64,000 nucleotides of DNA from Macrobrachium rosenbergii (GCF_040412425.1 NC_089777.1:32281537-32345536); one strand, 5' to 3'; shown: positions 1 to 12,154, numbered from the stretch's first letter. Notes: generated by a model from the letters alone, not told the origin. Numbers and translations are program-made.

Positions 1-1680
1 CACTAGGAGTCCCAAAGGATGCTGGACAGGGGAATGGGGAAGGAATCGAGAGTGAAGAGAAGATCGTGGGTGAGAAGAAGAGGAAGGGGTCCTGATGCTG
101 GCGAGATCAAGGAGGAAAATTAAGTAGACATGACGGGGGACGGGTGGGAGAGGATCAGTGTTGGTTAACGTATGTGGGAGTCTTTAGATAGCCCCGTTGG
201 TGGATGACTCAATAGTTGCTTCAAGAGGTTAAGAATTATACGAGGTGGGGATGATTAAGTGTGAATACAAAGAGAGCGCCAAGTCCATTTATTCCGTTAG
301 CGATTAATGAAAAGTTAAATAGAAAAGCCAATATGAAATTTAACCAAAATGAGTAAATAACACTAAATATGAAAAATTGCGTTTTTGAATATCATTAACA
401 CATATGAATTTCTAGAATATTTAATCATACATCATTTCCCGAAAATTTGAAATAAATATTCCCCATTTTTTTCACACTTCAGCAGTAAGTCATTCAAATT
501 GACCTTTCTCGTAATATCCTGTAAGTAAATCAAACAAATAAGCAGAATACACTCAAGGACCTGGGGAACTGGCAGGCAATGGGATGTCATTAAATTAAGC
601 CCAGTGACAATCGAACTGCTCCTCTCAGCAAGGAGTGAAGTCACGTAGAGGCGAGAGAGTTTAAACTGGACCCCGGATGACATGGAACTGAAGAGGGTTG
701 CTACATAAGAGGAAATCCTTCTCTCGTTATGAAACCCTGATAGGTGGACGAGATATAAGACGACACTCATTGTTGGGAAGAGGCTGGGTGAAGAAACAAA
801 ATGTGGAAGGAATTTCAGGGGTGGCGATAAATAACTCATTGTTCTGTACGAGATACTGGGAGGATATAAAAAAAGATATAAATAAATAGGAGCTCTTGGG
901 AGTTTCAAATTGATTTGAACAAAAAATAAAAATGCATTCAGGTTCAATGAGTTAAGCAATATGTTTTCTGTTGTCACTATTAAGGTGAATCTGTCTTTCC
1001 ATTACTTGCAAGAAGTGTTTACTTCAAACCAGCAGCACAAACGATGCCTCAGAGTAAATGACGTCTCAGTCCCCCTATATTTGAAAGGTAGCATTAGTGT
1101 GTATGAAATATAAAATTATCTCTATGAAAATTCTGGGAACTGAACTTAAACTTGGATGGGATTTAACAGAACCATTTCCCCAGCAGATTGGAAGAGGGAG
1201 TGCAATCGATAATTGAAAGGGTTTAATAGATAAATTTAAGAACAGATTACGAAAAATGAGTAGGTAATATCCCCTTGTTGTTTCAGCGATTACTATAGGC
1301 CACGATTTTTACTCTAACGAATATAAAGTAACATTTTAAAGCGTCAAGGTTATTTTGATACTTGCGTGTAATACTGGTAACAACTAACATTTTTCACTAA
1401 ATTTATATTTTCATTAACAGTGGAAAAAATACTAAATCATGGTTCTTTCCTTTAACTTCATCTGAGGTGTATTACAAATGTAAACGAAAATGTCAATAGC
1501 TACATAAGGCAGGTTTTTGTAATCGAATAGTAACTACAAAAGTCAAACAGACAATAAATAATTAAAAATGCATTTACGGTCAGTACAATTAGATTTTAAT
1601 TGAATATAAAATCACTCTCCCAAAAAGAGCAGAATAAATGTTCACCAGTTAACGCAAAAATTAAGCACTTAATAAACAAG
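1..1680. other. Left-edge region without a recognised gene
   Basis: The first 300 bases are G-rich compared with the AT-rich sequence that follows. A plus-strand frame is open from the window edge for about 30 codons and stops near position 95, so the tail of an exon or of a transposon frame cannot be excluded. No simple array is present. The rest is AT-rich and, apart from the minus-strand open frame listed separately, shows nothing I can name. Confidence 0.5.
432..977 (-). other. 181-codon open frame, function unknown
   Basis: This is the longest open frame in the window that is not made of a simple repeat. The predicted product is rich in Leu, Ser and Tyr, with hydrophobic stretches near the start and between residues 140 and 155. 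I see no catalytic motif, cysteine pattern or convincing signal peptide. A 63-codon plus-strand frame overlaps it at 698-889. The frame could be chance, an antisense frame of a decayed transposon, or a real single-exon product. Absence of splice, promoter or polyA context makes chance or transposon origin more likely. Confidence 0.12.

Positions 1681-1731
<51 letters not shown>
1681..1731. repeat. (TA)n(TG)n compound microsatellite
   Basis: About 11 TA units pass directly into about 14 TG units. AT-rich unique sequence lies on both sides. Confidence 0.97.
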
Positions 1732-1734
<3 letters not shown>

Positions 1735-1946
1735 TTATACATATCACGTAATTACATATAATTCCCAGCGTACTAAAATTCATGTAATCGTCACAAGCAC
1801 TCATACACATGCACCAATGAACATGCATGCTGTGATGAATGTTACCTAATGCCTATAATTTCTTATGATAAATGTTACTTAATACTTATAATCTGTTAAA
1901 GCTGGTGCATTAATTCATTTCGTTACCTCGTTTCATTCCACTAGCT

Positions 1947-1948
<2 letters not shown>

Positions 1949-2007
<59 letters not shown>
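1949..2007. repeat. (AG)n microsatellite
   Basis: Uninterrupted AG array of about 29 units. Confidence 0.98.
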
Positions 2008-2009
<2 letters not shown>

Positions 2010-5000
2010 ATACGTTTATCTCAAACTTTATTTCAATGTTAAACGCACCCTTGCTCCCTTACATTTCCGTCAAAGAAAAAAAAAAAGAAATCCGTAAATA
2101 GAATATGATAATTTCTTAATTCAACATCAAGCCACACATGTCCCGTCCGTTTCGAAAAGTTTTCGAGTGAGGTGGTGATTAAGCGCTCGTTTCTCAAAAG
2201 GATAATTATTATTGATGGTTGTACATAATTACCACACGTGTCGCGGGTGTCAATATGAATAAAATTTCACTTTATCTGGGTCGATACTTGTCACCTTGGA
2301 ATTAAAACTCCTGTGGAGTAGGGGCGGTAAATTGCAGCTCGCCCTCAGACACGAACACTTTTGAAACATAGAATTTAGAGTAAAAATTGTTATTGCAAAT
2401 CTCAAACTTCACTTAAGTCTATCCTATGAGTTAGTTGAGTTAATTTACGGTTTAGTCTGATACCATACAAAAATTAAGCACAAACAAATTTTGTTAGTAT
2501 CAGTCTGACAGTCTGAAATGCAAACAAGAATTTTAAGTCAACTGGCTAGCTTTTACCTTACAGGGTTTCAGTCTGGTTACATTTGTCTCCTAGCACCATT
2601 ATGCACGCGTGGAGGAAGGGTGAGAGATTGGGGGCGCTCATACGTGTCTTACGTGGCTCACTGATGAGACGGCTCTTTGCAGTCTCATCAGCCCCAGGCA
2701 ACATTATTTTTTGCCTTTTAATTTCAATTAGTTTCCGTTAGTCATTTCCCGGTAGCTGCTCAACTTCTGTAACTTTACGTAGCCCAAATTTTCATCTCTT
2801 ATTTAAGAGCAAAACCTCAGTGGAATCGCTTTATGATTCATTCGACTGACTCAGCGAACTTATTGATACTAATTTGTCACCTTGGAATTGAAGACAGCGT
2901 TTATTAATGTACTTTCCAACCAATGCTGCGCGAAATGAATTTGTTATCATCATAGAATATGGAAATATTAACAGATGGTCCACATCTGTTTCTTGCCAAA
3001 TGTGTATTTTCATAAAATATACCGTATGATATATAATTTAAAACAAATGTTCTAAATTTCCACATATAAATCATTTTACAATATTTAAAGATTATGATTA
3101 TGAATATAAATAAAGAAAATGGCCAGTGGTAGTCACAACTGTTTCGTTACGGAAATGTATATTTTCAGGAAATAAAATGTAGATTAATTTGAAAGAATAT
3201 TTTGAATTTTCACTCTAAACCACTTAAAAATGTTTAAAAATTATACAGATGCTCTCTAATCGAGAATTTTTCATCAGCACATCAGCATTTTTTAATAATA
3301 TATTTTAAATATTTTCCATGATCTCTCATATTTTGTTTTCATTTGTTGGGATGTTTTCATTGTCTCCGATCTTAGGCGATCATCATGTTAGTAATTTGGG
3401 AAACGGCATCCAACTGGTATATTCGTTTTGAAGAAGAAATGGAAAGCTCTCCCAAAGTTCTGGAACTGCCACTGTAAAATAGATATTGTTGAGTTATTAA
3501 AGTGTTTTTATTTTCCTCTGTCAAATTCAGACCGATTACAAGATACAGAAAATCTAGAGATAACTTGGACAAGGGACTGACCACACTGGATGATTTTCGA
3601 CTTTAGAATTTAACAGTGCTTGCCGGAGTTCAAACCCTGTCTCGTTCCACGGGGTGGAGAACTGGCTGAAACATGCAGTCAAATAACTTTAGAGCACTGC
3701 CTAATGCAGTAGTCATCGAATAATGAAAGATAGCTATCCTAATGCCAGTTTTGAAGGTAATCAACTAACACTCCTTGCCCTTTTCAAGGTTTATGATGTC
3801 AAGACCAAGGACAAAAGAAGGTGACCATAAATTAGTCAAGAAGTTCAACATCAATAGCTGATTACGCCTTGGAGAATCCATACTGTGATGACCCAAGAAA
3901 ATATTAAGATTTTTTAGATATTTACGATAGCGAACGTTACATTCCTAGGAATTGTCAACTGAAAATAAACATAATAAGAGGATAATTAATGTGGTTGCAG
4001 TGGTAATGTTTCTTGGAAATTGGCTGCGGAAGAACATATGTTCAAGGCAGATTGATATGTACCTTGTCTTACTCGGGATAATTTATGCGCATTGGTAATT
4101 TTACCAGACGTAATCAGAACCTTGACTTCATTCTCAAAATTCTCAAAATTTCTGTACGAACCTCTCTTGAAAAAGAATCACAGTGAAACTTCTATATACT
4201 AAACATATAACAAAATTTCTCACCATATCTTTGGTGAAGATGATAACAAGGATTTGTACGATAAAAATTAATAAAAGATAAAAATTAAAGAGAATCCATA
4301 CTTTTATGATTACTTGAAAACATTACCGTCTAAAAAACAAGACAACTAAAGCTGTCTCTATACATAGGGAAACACGTGGGAAGGTAATTATTTACACACT
4401 CCATAACTGGACACTCTTTGAAAAAGAGAGAGAGGGGGAGCGACCATTGAATTAAGTGGTGGACACTGATAAGAGATTTTCAAGAAAGAAAACGGTGAAA
4501 TTTATCTTTAGAGTTCTACTACTTCATAATCATAAACGTATCTATCCACAAGACAGCTATCTAACGATAGATCGTAACGAGAAAATGTTCCTCTAAAGGA
4601 CGGGAAGTTGGGATGGAAGCATCCATTGCGATAGTTGACATTAGGGGTGTGCAGTTAACAAATCGCAGGGACATCTGCTAAATTAGTCGACCAATTCAGG
4701 CCAAAGTAATTGGATTATTGGCTGCACGCACACCACAAAATTAGGTGCCAAAGTATACCTCGTTATTTTCGGTAGCAACTGTTTTTTTTTTTTAGCAGTT
4801 CATACGTGCTGAGTAAGTACCCAGCAGCTTTGAATTTTTAAGAGCACTTGTAATGCTCACGTATTTCATTTGTAAATGCTGAATAGCTGATAAAATAATA
4901 TTTAGAAAATACATTGACGTTTCTGAGAACTGCTTTCCAATCCTGGACAGAAGAGCAAAATCATTTGGACATGATCAACGTAAACTTAGGCGACTGTATA

Positions 5001-5940
5001 ATGAACTATTGCTGAAATCAATGAAGAACTGTCGTACCCACTTGTTTCAAAAAAAAAAAAGAGCATGCACTTTATAGCTCTGAAGTTCTCTCAAGGGGTA
5101 AATAAACAGCACAAAAAAACGATGCAGTCGTCATCAGTCATGTCTACTGGAGCAAACTGAAAAAAAGGTTATACTTATATTATACTAAAAAAATTTCAGT
5201 TTTTATCATGCTTTCATAAAATTAAAACCAAGTTTAAAATGTAAAAACAAAGGGGCGAACACACGTACCTATTATTAAAGATACTTGATACATCTTTTAA
5301 TTCGCTAATGTTCTCACCCTCTTACGGGTTGGAGCGGGGAGGGACATGAGAAAAGCAAAACGGAATATGGGAAATAGGAATTCCACCAAAAAGTGCCTAC
5401 CATATACCGCTTTCGGTTAATTTCGAGCTGTTTCTAAATCAATACTCTATCAAAGTTTTCAAAAGAGAAACAAGTTAATAAAGAACTCAAGAGGGTGCAT
5501 ACTCCTGCCAGAGTTAAACCACTATGAACAGAGTTTTATTGACCAGAAAAGGCTACTTGCCAAAATTCAAACAAAATCTCTTAGGTTAAGCAACAATCCA
5601 AATTTACTTTGCCAAAATCTACGGTTGTGGTTTCGGTTTTTTGGACCTGGGACATTTGAAATGAGGTCAGTTTTTGCCAAAGGTTACAGTCCTATTTTTC
5701 TACCCTTTGAAAAATGTTAACTAAAAATTGTTTTCAGTTATCTTGTCAACAAACAGACACACAAACTGAACGAAAGGGTAACCTCTTTGGCTGAGTTAAC
5801 AAAAGACAAAAGATTAATAAAAAGAAAGACATTTGTATAAAAAAAAATAGCCTATCTCCATATATAACTAGACAATAAAAAAGTCTTTAAAATGGGTAGA
5901 AACGAAGGCAAAATTATAGAGCCTGTTTTCATAAGAGATT
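2008..5940. other. AT-rich stretch without a recognised gene
   Basis: Nearly 4 kb with no long simple array and only short open frames. A motif of about 24 bases (consensus gataC..TTGTCACCTTGGAATT) occurs at about 2283 and again at about 2866, a small direct repeat. A perfect hairpin at 2661-2691 is listed separately. Short A or T runs occur near 2078, 4783 and 5049. No exon-like composition stands out. Confidence 0.6.
2661..2691. repeat. Perfect 10-bp-arm hairpin
   Basis: Arms 2661-2670 (CTGATGAGAC) and 2682-2691 (GTCTCATCAG) are exact inverted copies around an 11-base loop. There is no T-run after it and no neighbouring gene, so this is not a bacterial-type terminator. It may be the core of a small decayed inverted-repeat element. 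Confidence 0.75.
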
Positions 5941-5995
5941 CACTCGTTTTATGAGAGAGAGAGAAATTAGCTTGTTTTCAGAGGTTGCTCGTCTC

Positions 5996-5997
<2 letters not shown>

Positions 5998-6054
<57 letters not shown>
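5998..6054. repeat. (AG)n microsatellite
   Basis: About 28 perfect units. A shorter AG run at 5953-5964 precedes it. Confidence 0.98.
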
Positions 6055-6062
<8 letters not shown>

Positions 6063-6249
6063 TGGTGAGTGCTAAACCCTCTGGTCTAATAAAGAAAAAT
6101 TCGTCTTGGGGGGTGAGGCAGGGAGTAACCAGCAACTCTACATCTACATATTTTCATCCGACGAAAACGCATACAAACGAGTTTATTTTCCCGCCGCTGA
6201 GCTGTGACAAGCGAGAAGTTTGAGTTTAACCACCGCGACGGCCCGTGAC

Positions 6250-6253
<4 letters not shown>

Positions 6254-6292
<39 letters not shown>
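6254..6292. repeat. (GA)n microsatellite
   Basis: About 19 perfect units inside the purine-rich domain. Confidence 0.98.
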
Positions 6293-6294
<2 letters not shown>

Positions 6295-6452
6295 GTGTGA
6301 AAGTAGGTATGGAGGGGAAGAGTTGGATGAGGTGCATACATAGAGGGGAAAAGAGAACAGGGAAAGTAAAATAAAAGGCAGAAGAGAGAGAGAGAGGTGG
6401 GGAGGGAGAGAGAGAAAACGGAGAGAAAAGGAAAAAAAACATAATAAAAGCC

Positions 6453-6454
<2 letters not shown>

Positions 6455-6520
<66 letters not shown>
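6455..6520. repeat. (GA)n microsatellite
   Basis: About 33 perfect units, the longest GA array in the purine-rich domain. Confidence 0.98.
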
Positions 6521-6523
<3 letters not shown>

Positions 6524-6743
6524 GTAAAAGAAGAGTGAGAAATAGAATGTAAGACAAAATTGAGAGAGACAGACAAACAAACAGACATACAGATAGAGCC
6601 GTATGAAAGGAGAGATGGGGATGAAGAGGAGGAGGAGGCATAAAGGGGAAAAATAGAAGAGGGAAAACAGAATAAAATTCAGAAAAGGGGGACTGAACTT
6701 AAAAGAGAAAAAGGGAAACGGGGAAGTGGGAGAATGAGGGGAT

Positions 6744-6747
<4 letters not shown>

Positions 6748-6787
<40 letters not shown>
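6748..6787. repeat. (AG)n microsatellite
   Basis: About 20 perfect units. Confidence 0.98.
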
Positions 6788-6791
<4 letters not shown>

Positions 6792-7091
6792 GTGCTTCAA
6801 GTCTGTGTAAGAACAGACACAATCCGAGAAAAATAGACATGAGATAAAAGCTACACAAAAATCAGAATAATATGAATAAACACGAACTCAAAACGAGAAT
6901 AAGAAAGGCGCAAGAAAAACAAAAACAAAAGCAAAAAAAAAAAAGAAAATGGGGCGGGGAGCGTTACGGAAGGCATAAATATGTGTTGCTGAAAAATAGA
7001 GGAATGAAAATGGAATAAAAAAAAAGAAAAAACAAAGACACCGGCGGAAACAGAGAGAGGAATGGTAAAGGGTAGGGATGAGAGATGTAAA

Positions 7092-7094
<3 letters not shown>

Positions 7095-7133
<39 letters not shown>
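7095..7133. repeat. (GA)n microsatellite
   Basis: About 19 perfect units. Confidence 0.98.
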
Positions 7134-7137
<4 letters not shown>

Positions 7138-7333
7138 GGTGAAGCAAAGATACAATAAGAAAAGTGAAGAGAGATGGTAGGGGAAAGATTAAAAATACGT
7201 ATAAGGAGAAAAACGGTATTACAGATTGAGCAAGGGGTAAAAAATAAATAAAAGCAATAAAAGTGAGAAGGTAGGATAGAAACAGATCGTACTATGCATT
7301 CAAAATTTGTACGAGAGCAAAGGAGAGCTTTCA

Positions 7334-7336
<3 letters not shown>

Positions 7337-7394
<58 letters not shown>
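7337..7394. repeat. (GA)n microsatellite
   Basis: About 29 perfect units, at the right end of the purine-rich domain. Confidence 0.98.
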
Positions 7395-7397
<3 letters not shown>

Positions 7398-7811
7398 TTA
7401 GTCAAGTGAATGTTAGACATGAAAAACAAATAAAACGGCAACGTCTTTGTCCATCTACTCGCTGGTTGTTAAGAGCTGACAAGCAGAGAGTCATTCTGGA
7501 TACTCACTCAATAAATGGTGAGAATAAACACTTAAATTAGATCAGGACATAAATATCATCATTATCATTATTTCAAAACTAGACTCACAACTCGCAAGAA
7601 AGAATAAAATAGCAAAAGATGAACTGAACCACAAGCAAAAGCAAAGGTTATATACAGAACCCGTCGTTCAAAGATGTTAATGGGAAGTTATATACATTTT
7701 GGAAGGCTAAATGTACATAATACACACACACGTACACAAGCATACATACATGGATGGATGGAAAAAAGGCTGATGTATAGTCATTTTGGTATTCTGGTGT
7801 TCTAAAATGAA

Positions 7812-7812
<1 letters not shown>

Positions 7813-7899
<87 letters not shown>
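7813..7899. repeat. (CA)n(GA)n compound microsatellite
   Basis: About 9 CA units pass directly into about 34 AG units. Confidence 0.97.
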
Positions 7900-7901
<2 letters not shown>

Positions 7902-8584
7902 AAAATGAATGCAGTTAACAGATGCACAATAAACAAATAAAAATGTAAGAAAGAGGACGACGGAAATAGTGATTTAATGCCAAAATATTTCGTAACGTAC
8001 CTAATAGCCCAGTTTTTTCCCTTCCTATAAATATATTTCATGCCTAAGACATAAGATTTATTTCAACCTAAATTTTTGAACGTTAGGTAGATAGCATCTT
8101 AATCATCTTATGAAAATATCTATTAACTTTAAATATATTTAACTGCAGGTTGATCTGTCAATCATGGCACAACATCAGATGAATATCTGAGCTGTTCTTA
8201 ATGACTGTTGGCATAATCAAGTCTTACGAAGATCTCAAGACAGTTTTGAATCCAATAAGTACTCTAATTCTCCCACTGCATTTCTGAATCTGGTCACTAA
8301 TTGGAAGTACTTTATCGTAATTAGTAAATAATAAGTAAAGATTTTTAATAATTATTTCACCTGTTAGCATGATCAAGTATAACCGGTTTGCGGTCATTAT
8401 ATTTTCGATTATAAAATTAGTGTAAATTTAAAATGCTCCCAATACATGTAGTAATAAAATAATTGAAGAACCACATTATGAGCATAATTCCTTAAAATTC
8501 CGTGGTTCCTTAATACATTTGTGAGCATGAGCACTAAATATTTGGTATACTGTTATTGTAGTCGCTGGCATCATCAATATGGTT

Positions 8585-8592
8585 TGACGTCA
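8585..8592. promoter_or_regulatory. TGACGTCA palindrome (CRE-type site)
   Basis: Exact match to the cAMP-response element core bound by CREB/ATF bZIP factors in animals. It is one of six exact copies in the window. No gene is visible beside it, so function is unproven. Confidence 0.3.
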
Positions 8593-8738
8593 TAAATTGT
8601 TTTCAGTCTTAATTTTCAACCACTGAGCTGTCCAACTATTTATAACCGATGATCTGTCATTCCCCAGGCCAACACAAGTTAGCAGTTCAAATTCCCAAAT
8701 ACGAGGTTTACCTTATCTATATACAGATTGCCTGCTTA

Positions 8739-8739
8739 C

Positions 8740-8808
<69 letters not shown>
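8739..8808. repeat. (AAT)n microsatellite
   Basis: About 23 perfect trinucleotide units. It produces an apparent poly-Asn frame, which is an artefact. Confidence 0.98.
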
Positions 8809-8809
<1 letters not shown>

Positions 8810-10645
8810 GATTTATCAATATTAACAGTCAAAAGAAATTTCGATTTCTTGCCAATTTTGTTACATTAAAAAGAAATGTAAATAATGTGCAAATAAACAT
8901 GGTGTCAACATTTTAACTAATTCTCCTAAAATGATTAGGGTGCTTTCGTTCAAACATGGCAGAACCATTAAGAACTTGATTACATTTACTAAAAATACAT
9001 AGAAGACGCATATGCGTACTTCAGCATTTTTATAAGAGACACTCGGGTGAATATTTCAACGAAATTCTTATCATATAAAGGCTTATTAAGCTATGAAAAT
9101 ATATTCGTTTCATATTGGCACCATGAAATATAGGAAATGCTTTATTTATCCTTCTCAGCTCAGGAATTATTCTATATCCTTTAACAAATGCTAACAATGA
9201 TGTAATAATTTCGGCTGTGATTTAATTTGGCATATATCTATTCATCTGTTAGAATAAGTTTGTTACTAATCTCATTATTTTTACTTAAAACATAGCAGCA
9301 TTAACTTTAAATCATTCAATATCGATTAGTCATTCAGCATATTAGTGGGCATATTTTCCTGTGTGATATTTTGATGTTTCATTCTTTATTGATACAGGTA
9401 AATCTGTTATTTTCCTGACAGAGAAGAGGATATCCCACAGAGATTGCTTACTTGGAGGAAAGCAAAGCGTATAAAAGCGAAAAAAGTCTCAAAAATGAGT
9501 ACATTCATGTCGTGCTATAACCAGTAGCCATGCCATTTTTCTTTTGATATAATCTTCATGACTCAATTTTAGAAGTATGTTTTTGTCTTGTTGGTTTGTT
9601 CTTGTTAAAAGATCATGCAGGCGGCACCAGATAGTTATAACTCTAAAGATTTCTTTTCTTGAGATGACAAGTATTTCTAGAAATCTTGCAAGATGTAAAA
9701 TGAATAGCTATGTAGAGTATTGCTGCTCGAGGGAGTGAATCTATTAAGGATAAAATTCTTTGCAGGTAGTTTCGGTAGGCCTGAATTAAGGCACGCCAGC
9801 CTTTGCACGAAGCCCACAGGACTGGAAGAGATGTTTTTTAATGAATTAATTGGTTATATACATGTGGAAGTTTCATGGTCGGGTCACATTGATAGCAGTG
9901 CCACACTCCGTCTACCGTATTCCCTTTCTTTGGTACCCTGGTTTTAATGATATATTGCATGAATTCCTTGAAACATTTGTTACATGATGGTAAACTTTGT
10001 TGTTTCATGGACTTCCAGATGAATTGAATATGCAACCTAGCAATCATCCAACGATGATTCTTACATTGGTCCCAAGATGTGAGTTATAGTCATTAAAAAG
10101 TAGCTTGGCCGGCTTGAATTATATCGTTGCATGACTAACATAGTGTAATTCTACTATCAATAGTTATAAAAAAAATGACTTGCCAGTACAGGACGTGAAT
10201 ACAGACAGAACTCTACTTTTCTCACAAGTGGTGTCTTTCTTATATTCACCTGGGGGAGGTGAAGGGGTTCATAACACTACACAGTACTACAAAATAATAG
10301 TCATAATACTACAAAACAATAGCACTGAATTACATAGCGAAAATACATAGAATACAGATGGCAAACCTCAATGTAATCCAAAAATACACTTATGCCCTAA
10401 TTCTACAAAATCAATTTTATGTATTACAGAAAAGCGAGACTGTCTGTTGCCACAGTAAATAGATGTTGAATAAATTCAAAAGTGATATAGACCAGCGCTT
10501 TTTCGGTAATAGAAAAATAAATGAAAATAAGAGCTACAAAGTTCTCATAAATAGTGATGTCTTGGTCGAGTAACAAAGTTAAGGGGCAAGTATAATTAGA
10601 AAAAATAATACATTTCTTGATGATGATGATATTGGTATCAATAAT
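8809..10645. other. AT-rich stretch without a recognised gene
   Basis: No long array. A minus-strand frame at 9838-10047 encodes two CxxC pairs 25 residues apart, a zinc-binding-like pattern that may be chance. Near 10287-10332 a unit of about 23 bases (ACTACAAAAtAATAG core) is repeated twice in tandem. Confidence 0.55.
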
Positions 10646-10977
10646 GATGGAGGTAAAAGTAGTATTTGAATTGACAGGAGTAGATAATGATGGAAGTACA
10701 AGTAACATTAGAACTGATGAAAGAAGGTAATGATGGAAGTAAAAGTCGTAATAAGAGCTATGAAAGCAGATAACGATAGAAGTAAAAGTAGTATTCTAAG
10801 TGACGATAATAGATAATGATAGAAGCGAAACTAGTATTAGAAGTGACGAAAGCAGATAATAATGGAAGTAATATTAAAGTGATGACACTAGATAATGACA
10901 AAGGTAAAAGTAGTATTAAAAGTAATGAAAGTAGACGATGATGGAAGTAACAGTAGCATTAGAAGAGATGAAATTAG
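10646..10977. repeat. 43-bp minisatellite, about 8 copies
   Basis: Units start at 10646, 10689, 10732, 10775, 10818, 10861, 10897 and 10940. All spacings are exactly 43 except one 36-base copy with a 7-base deletion. The unit begins gatggaagtaaaagtagtat and ends with AGATAAT. Copies diverge by point changes while the period is kept. The unit length is not a multiple of three, so it does not encode a repeat protein. Confidence 0.93.
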
Positions 10978-11682
10978 AGAAAAAGTATCAGGAGTAAAGG
11001 GAACGAAATACGCTTAAAAACTCATACAGGGAAGCATGTAGACTTCTAATAGATTTGTTGCAAATGTGCTTTAGTGGGTTTATGCTACTAAAAATATTCA
11101 TAAAAAGCCTTCCAGTGAAAGAAAAACTTTAACACTGGAAAAATCACTGGCAGGCAAAACAAACAAAAGGCAAAAAAAAAAACACGTCATTGTACTGCAC
11201 AAAACGAAAGGCATTTGGAAAACATCCAGTTGTAAAAGTGCAACTTACATAAACATTTCATGCAGAAAATATATATACAAGCCACAAGTTAGGTAAGGGC
11301 GAAGAAGAATCAGAAAAACCCTGCTGGAAAAAACCTCATTCAGCACAAAAAGGAGGAAAAAAGTGAAAAAGAAAGTAAATAAAAGTCCCAGGAAGCAAGC
11401 CATGAAGGGCATGTAAAAAAAGGGGGTGAGGGGCTCGGCAATGACTTGTTAACATGCTTCTTTAATTCTCACAATAGAGACCAACCTTTTCTACCTCCTC
11501 CTCCTCCGCTCCCTCTCCCTCCCCCTCCCCCTCCTTCAAAATGAAGCTAATTCCACTCCCCCTTTCTTAAGGGGACAAAAATACTAAACGAAAGTGAAGG
11601 GGAAGTGGAGCCAGGGGGCATGGGGCTGGGGGTGGGGCCACCGGGGCGAGTGAAATAGGAGGAGAAGAAAAAAGGAGCTCAC
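10978..11682. other. AT-rich to pyrimidine-rich transition, no recognised gene
   Basis: A-rich plus-strand sequence to about 11430, then a CT-rich tract at 11490-11540 with CCTCC and CCCCT runs. From 11585 the GC content rises clearly and continues into the exon candidate on the minus strand. Confidence 0.5.
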
Positions 11683-11811
11683 TTCCATTGGCATCCAGGT
11701 CTCTCTTACACGAACTCGACAACCCAACAACAACCTTAGGAGGTTCCACGGTATCGGGCAGCAAGCCTTCAAAAAACCCCTCAACAATGGGTCCCCCTTG
11801 AAAGCTCCTTC
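11683..11811 (-). CDS. Candidate internal exon, minus strand
   Basis: Read on the minus strand, a long polypyrimidine tract (the GA-rich block at 11815-11860) ends in TTTCTCTCACAG, a strong 3' splice acceptor at 11812. After 129 bases comes the donor GGAA|GTGAGC at 11683/11682. The frame through it is open and encodes about 42 residues, including the segments GGPIVEGFFEGLLPDTVEPP and KVVVGLSSSCKRDLDANG. Codons favour purine-first triplets. A second frame is also open, which weakens the case. Intron phases at the two ends match, so the exon could be skipped or inserted without a shift. I do not recognise the protein. Chance and an unannotated transposon are the alternatives. Confidence 0.3.
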
Positions 11812-11814
11812 CTG

Positions 11815-11860
11815 TGAGAGAGAAAGAGGGAGAGAGAGAAAGAGAGAGAGAGAGAGAACG
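11815..11860. repeat. Imperfect GA-rich tract
   Basis: AG units interrupted by AAAG and GGG. On the minus strand this is the polypyrimidine tract before the candidate exon. Confidence 0.8.
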
Positions 11861-12151
11861 AAACAAGAGCTAGAAAAAAAAGAGGGCACAGGGGGAGGGA
11901 GTGGGTGAGAGGGTCTAAAAGGGCTTTCAGGTCGGTGCCTCGGTGCATCGTTGGTTGCCCTGGAAAGGCCCTGAAGCTGTAGTGTACTTGACCAAACATC
12001 TTGTTGTCATGGCGACCAGATCGTGTTTAACACATGTCGCAGCACGGCCACTCTTGCCTACACAACCCCCGCCTAATGCGTTTTCCTTGTCAAGCCCCAG
12101 GCAGTGCCGCCCGCTCAGAATGGCTAGCCACCCATTCCCCCACGCTCCCTT

Positions 12152-12154
<3 letters not shown>
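11861..12154. other. GC-richer block without a recognised gene
   Basis: More GC and CpG than the surroundings. Several plus-strand frames are open at once, so none is convincing. It may be part of the same gene-like or transposon-like block as 11585-11860. Confidence 0.4.

Larger units (their letters stand above)
5940..7400. repeat. Purine-rich domain with six (GA)n arrays
   Basis: Most of this 1.4 kb is A and G on the plus strand even between the perfect arrays, notably 6300-6455 and 6600-7300. The domain looks like one ancient GA-rich tract broken by point changes and re-expanded in several places. Every open frame here (Ser-Leu runs on the minus strand, Arg-Glu runs on the plus strand) is a repeat translation. 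Confidence 0.8.

Noticed and set aside
2661..2691. Hammerhead ribozyme (CTGATGAG start)
   Set aside because: No GAAA core follows the stem; it is a simple hairpin.
5929..8041. Many long open frames of Ser-Leu or Arg-Glu
   Set aside because: They are direct translations of (GA)n/(CT)n arrays and occur on both strands and in several frames at once.
8728..8916. Poly-Asn protein
   Set aside because: The run is the (AAT)n microsatellite and the flanks show no coding pattern.
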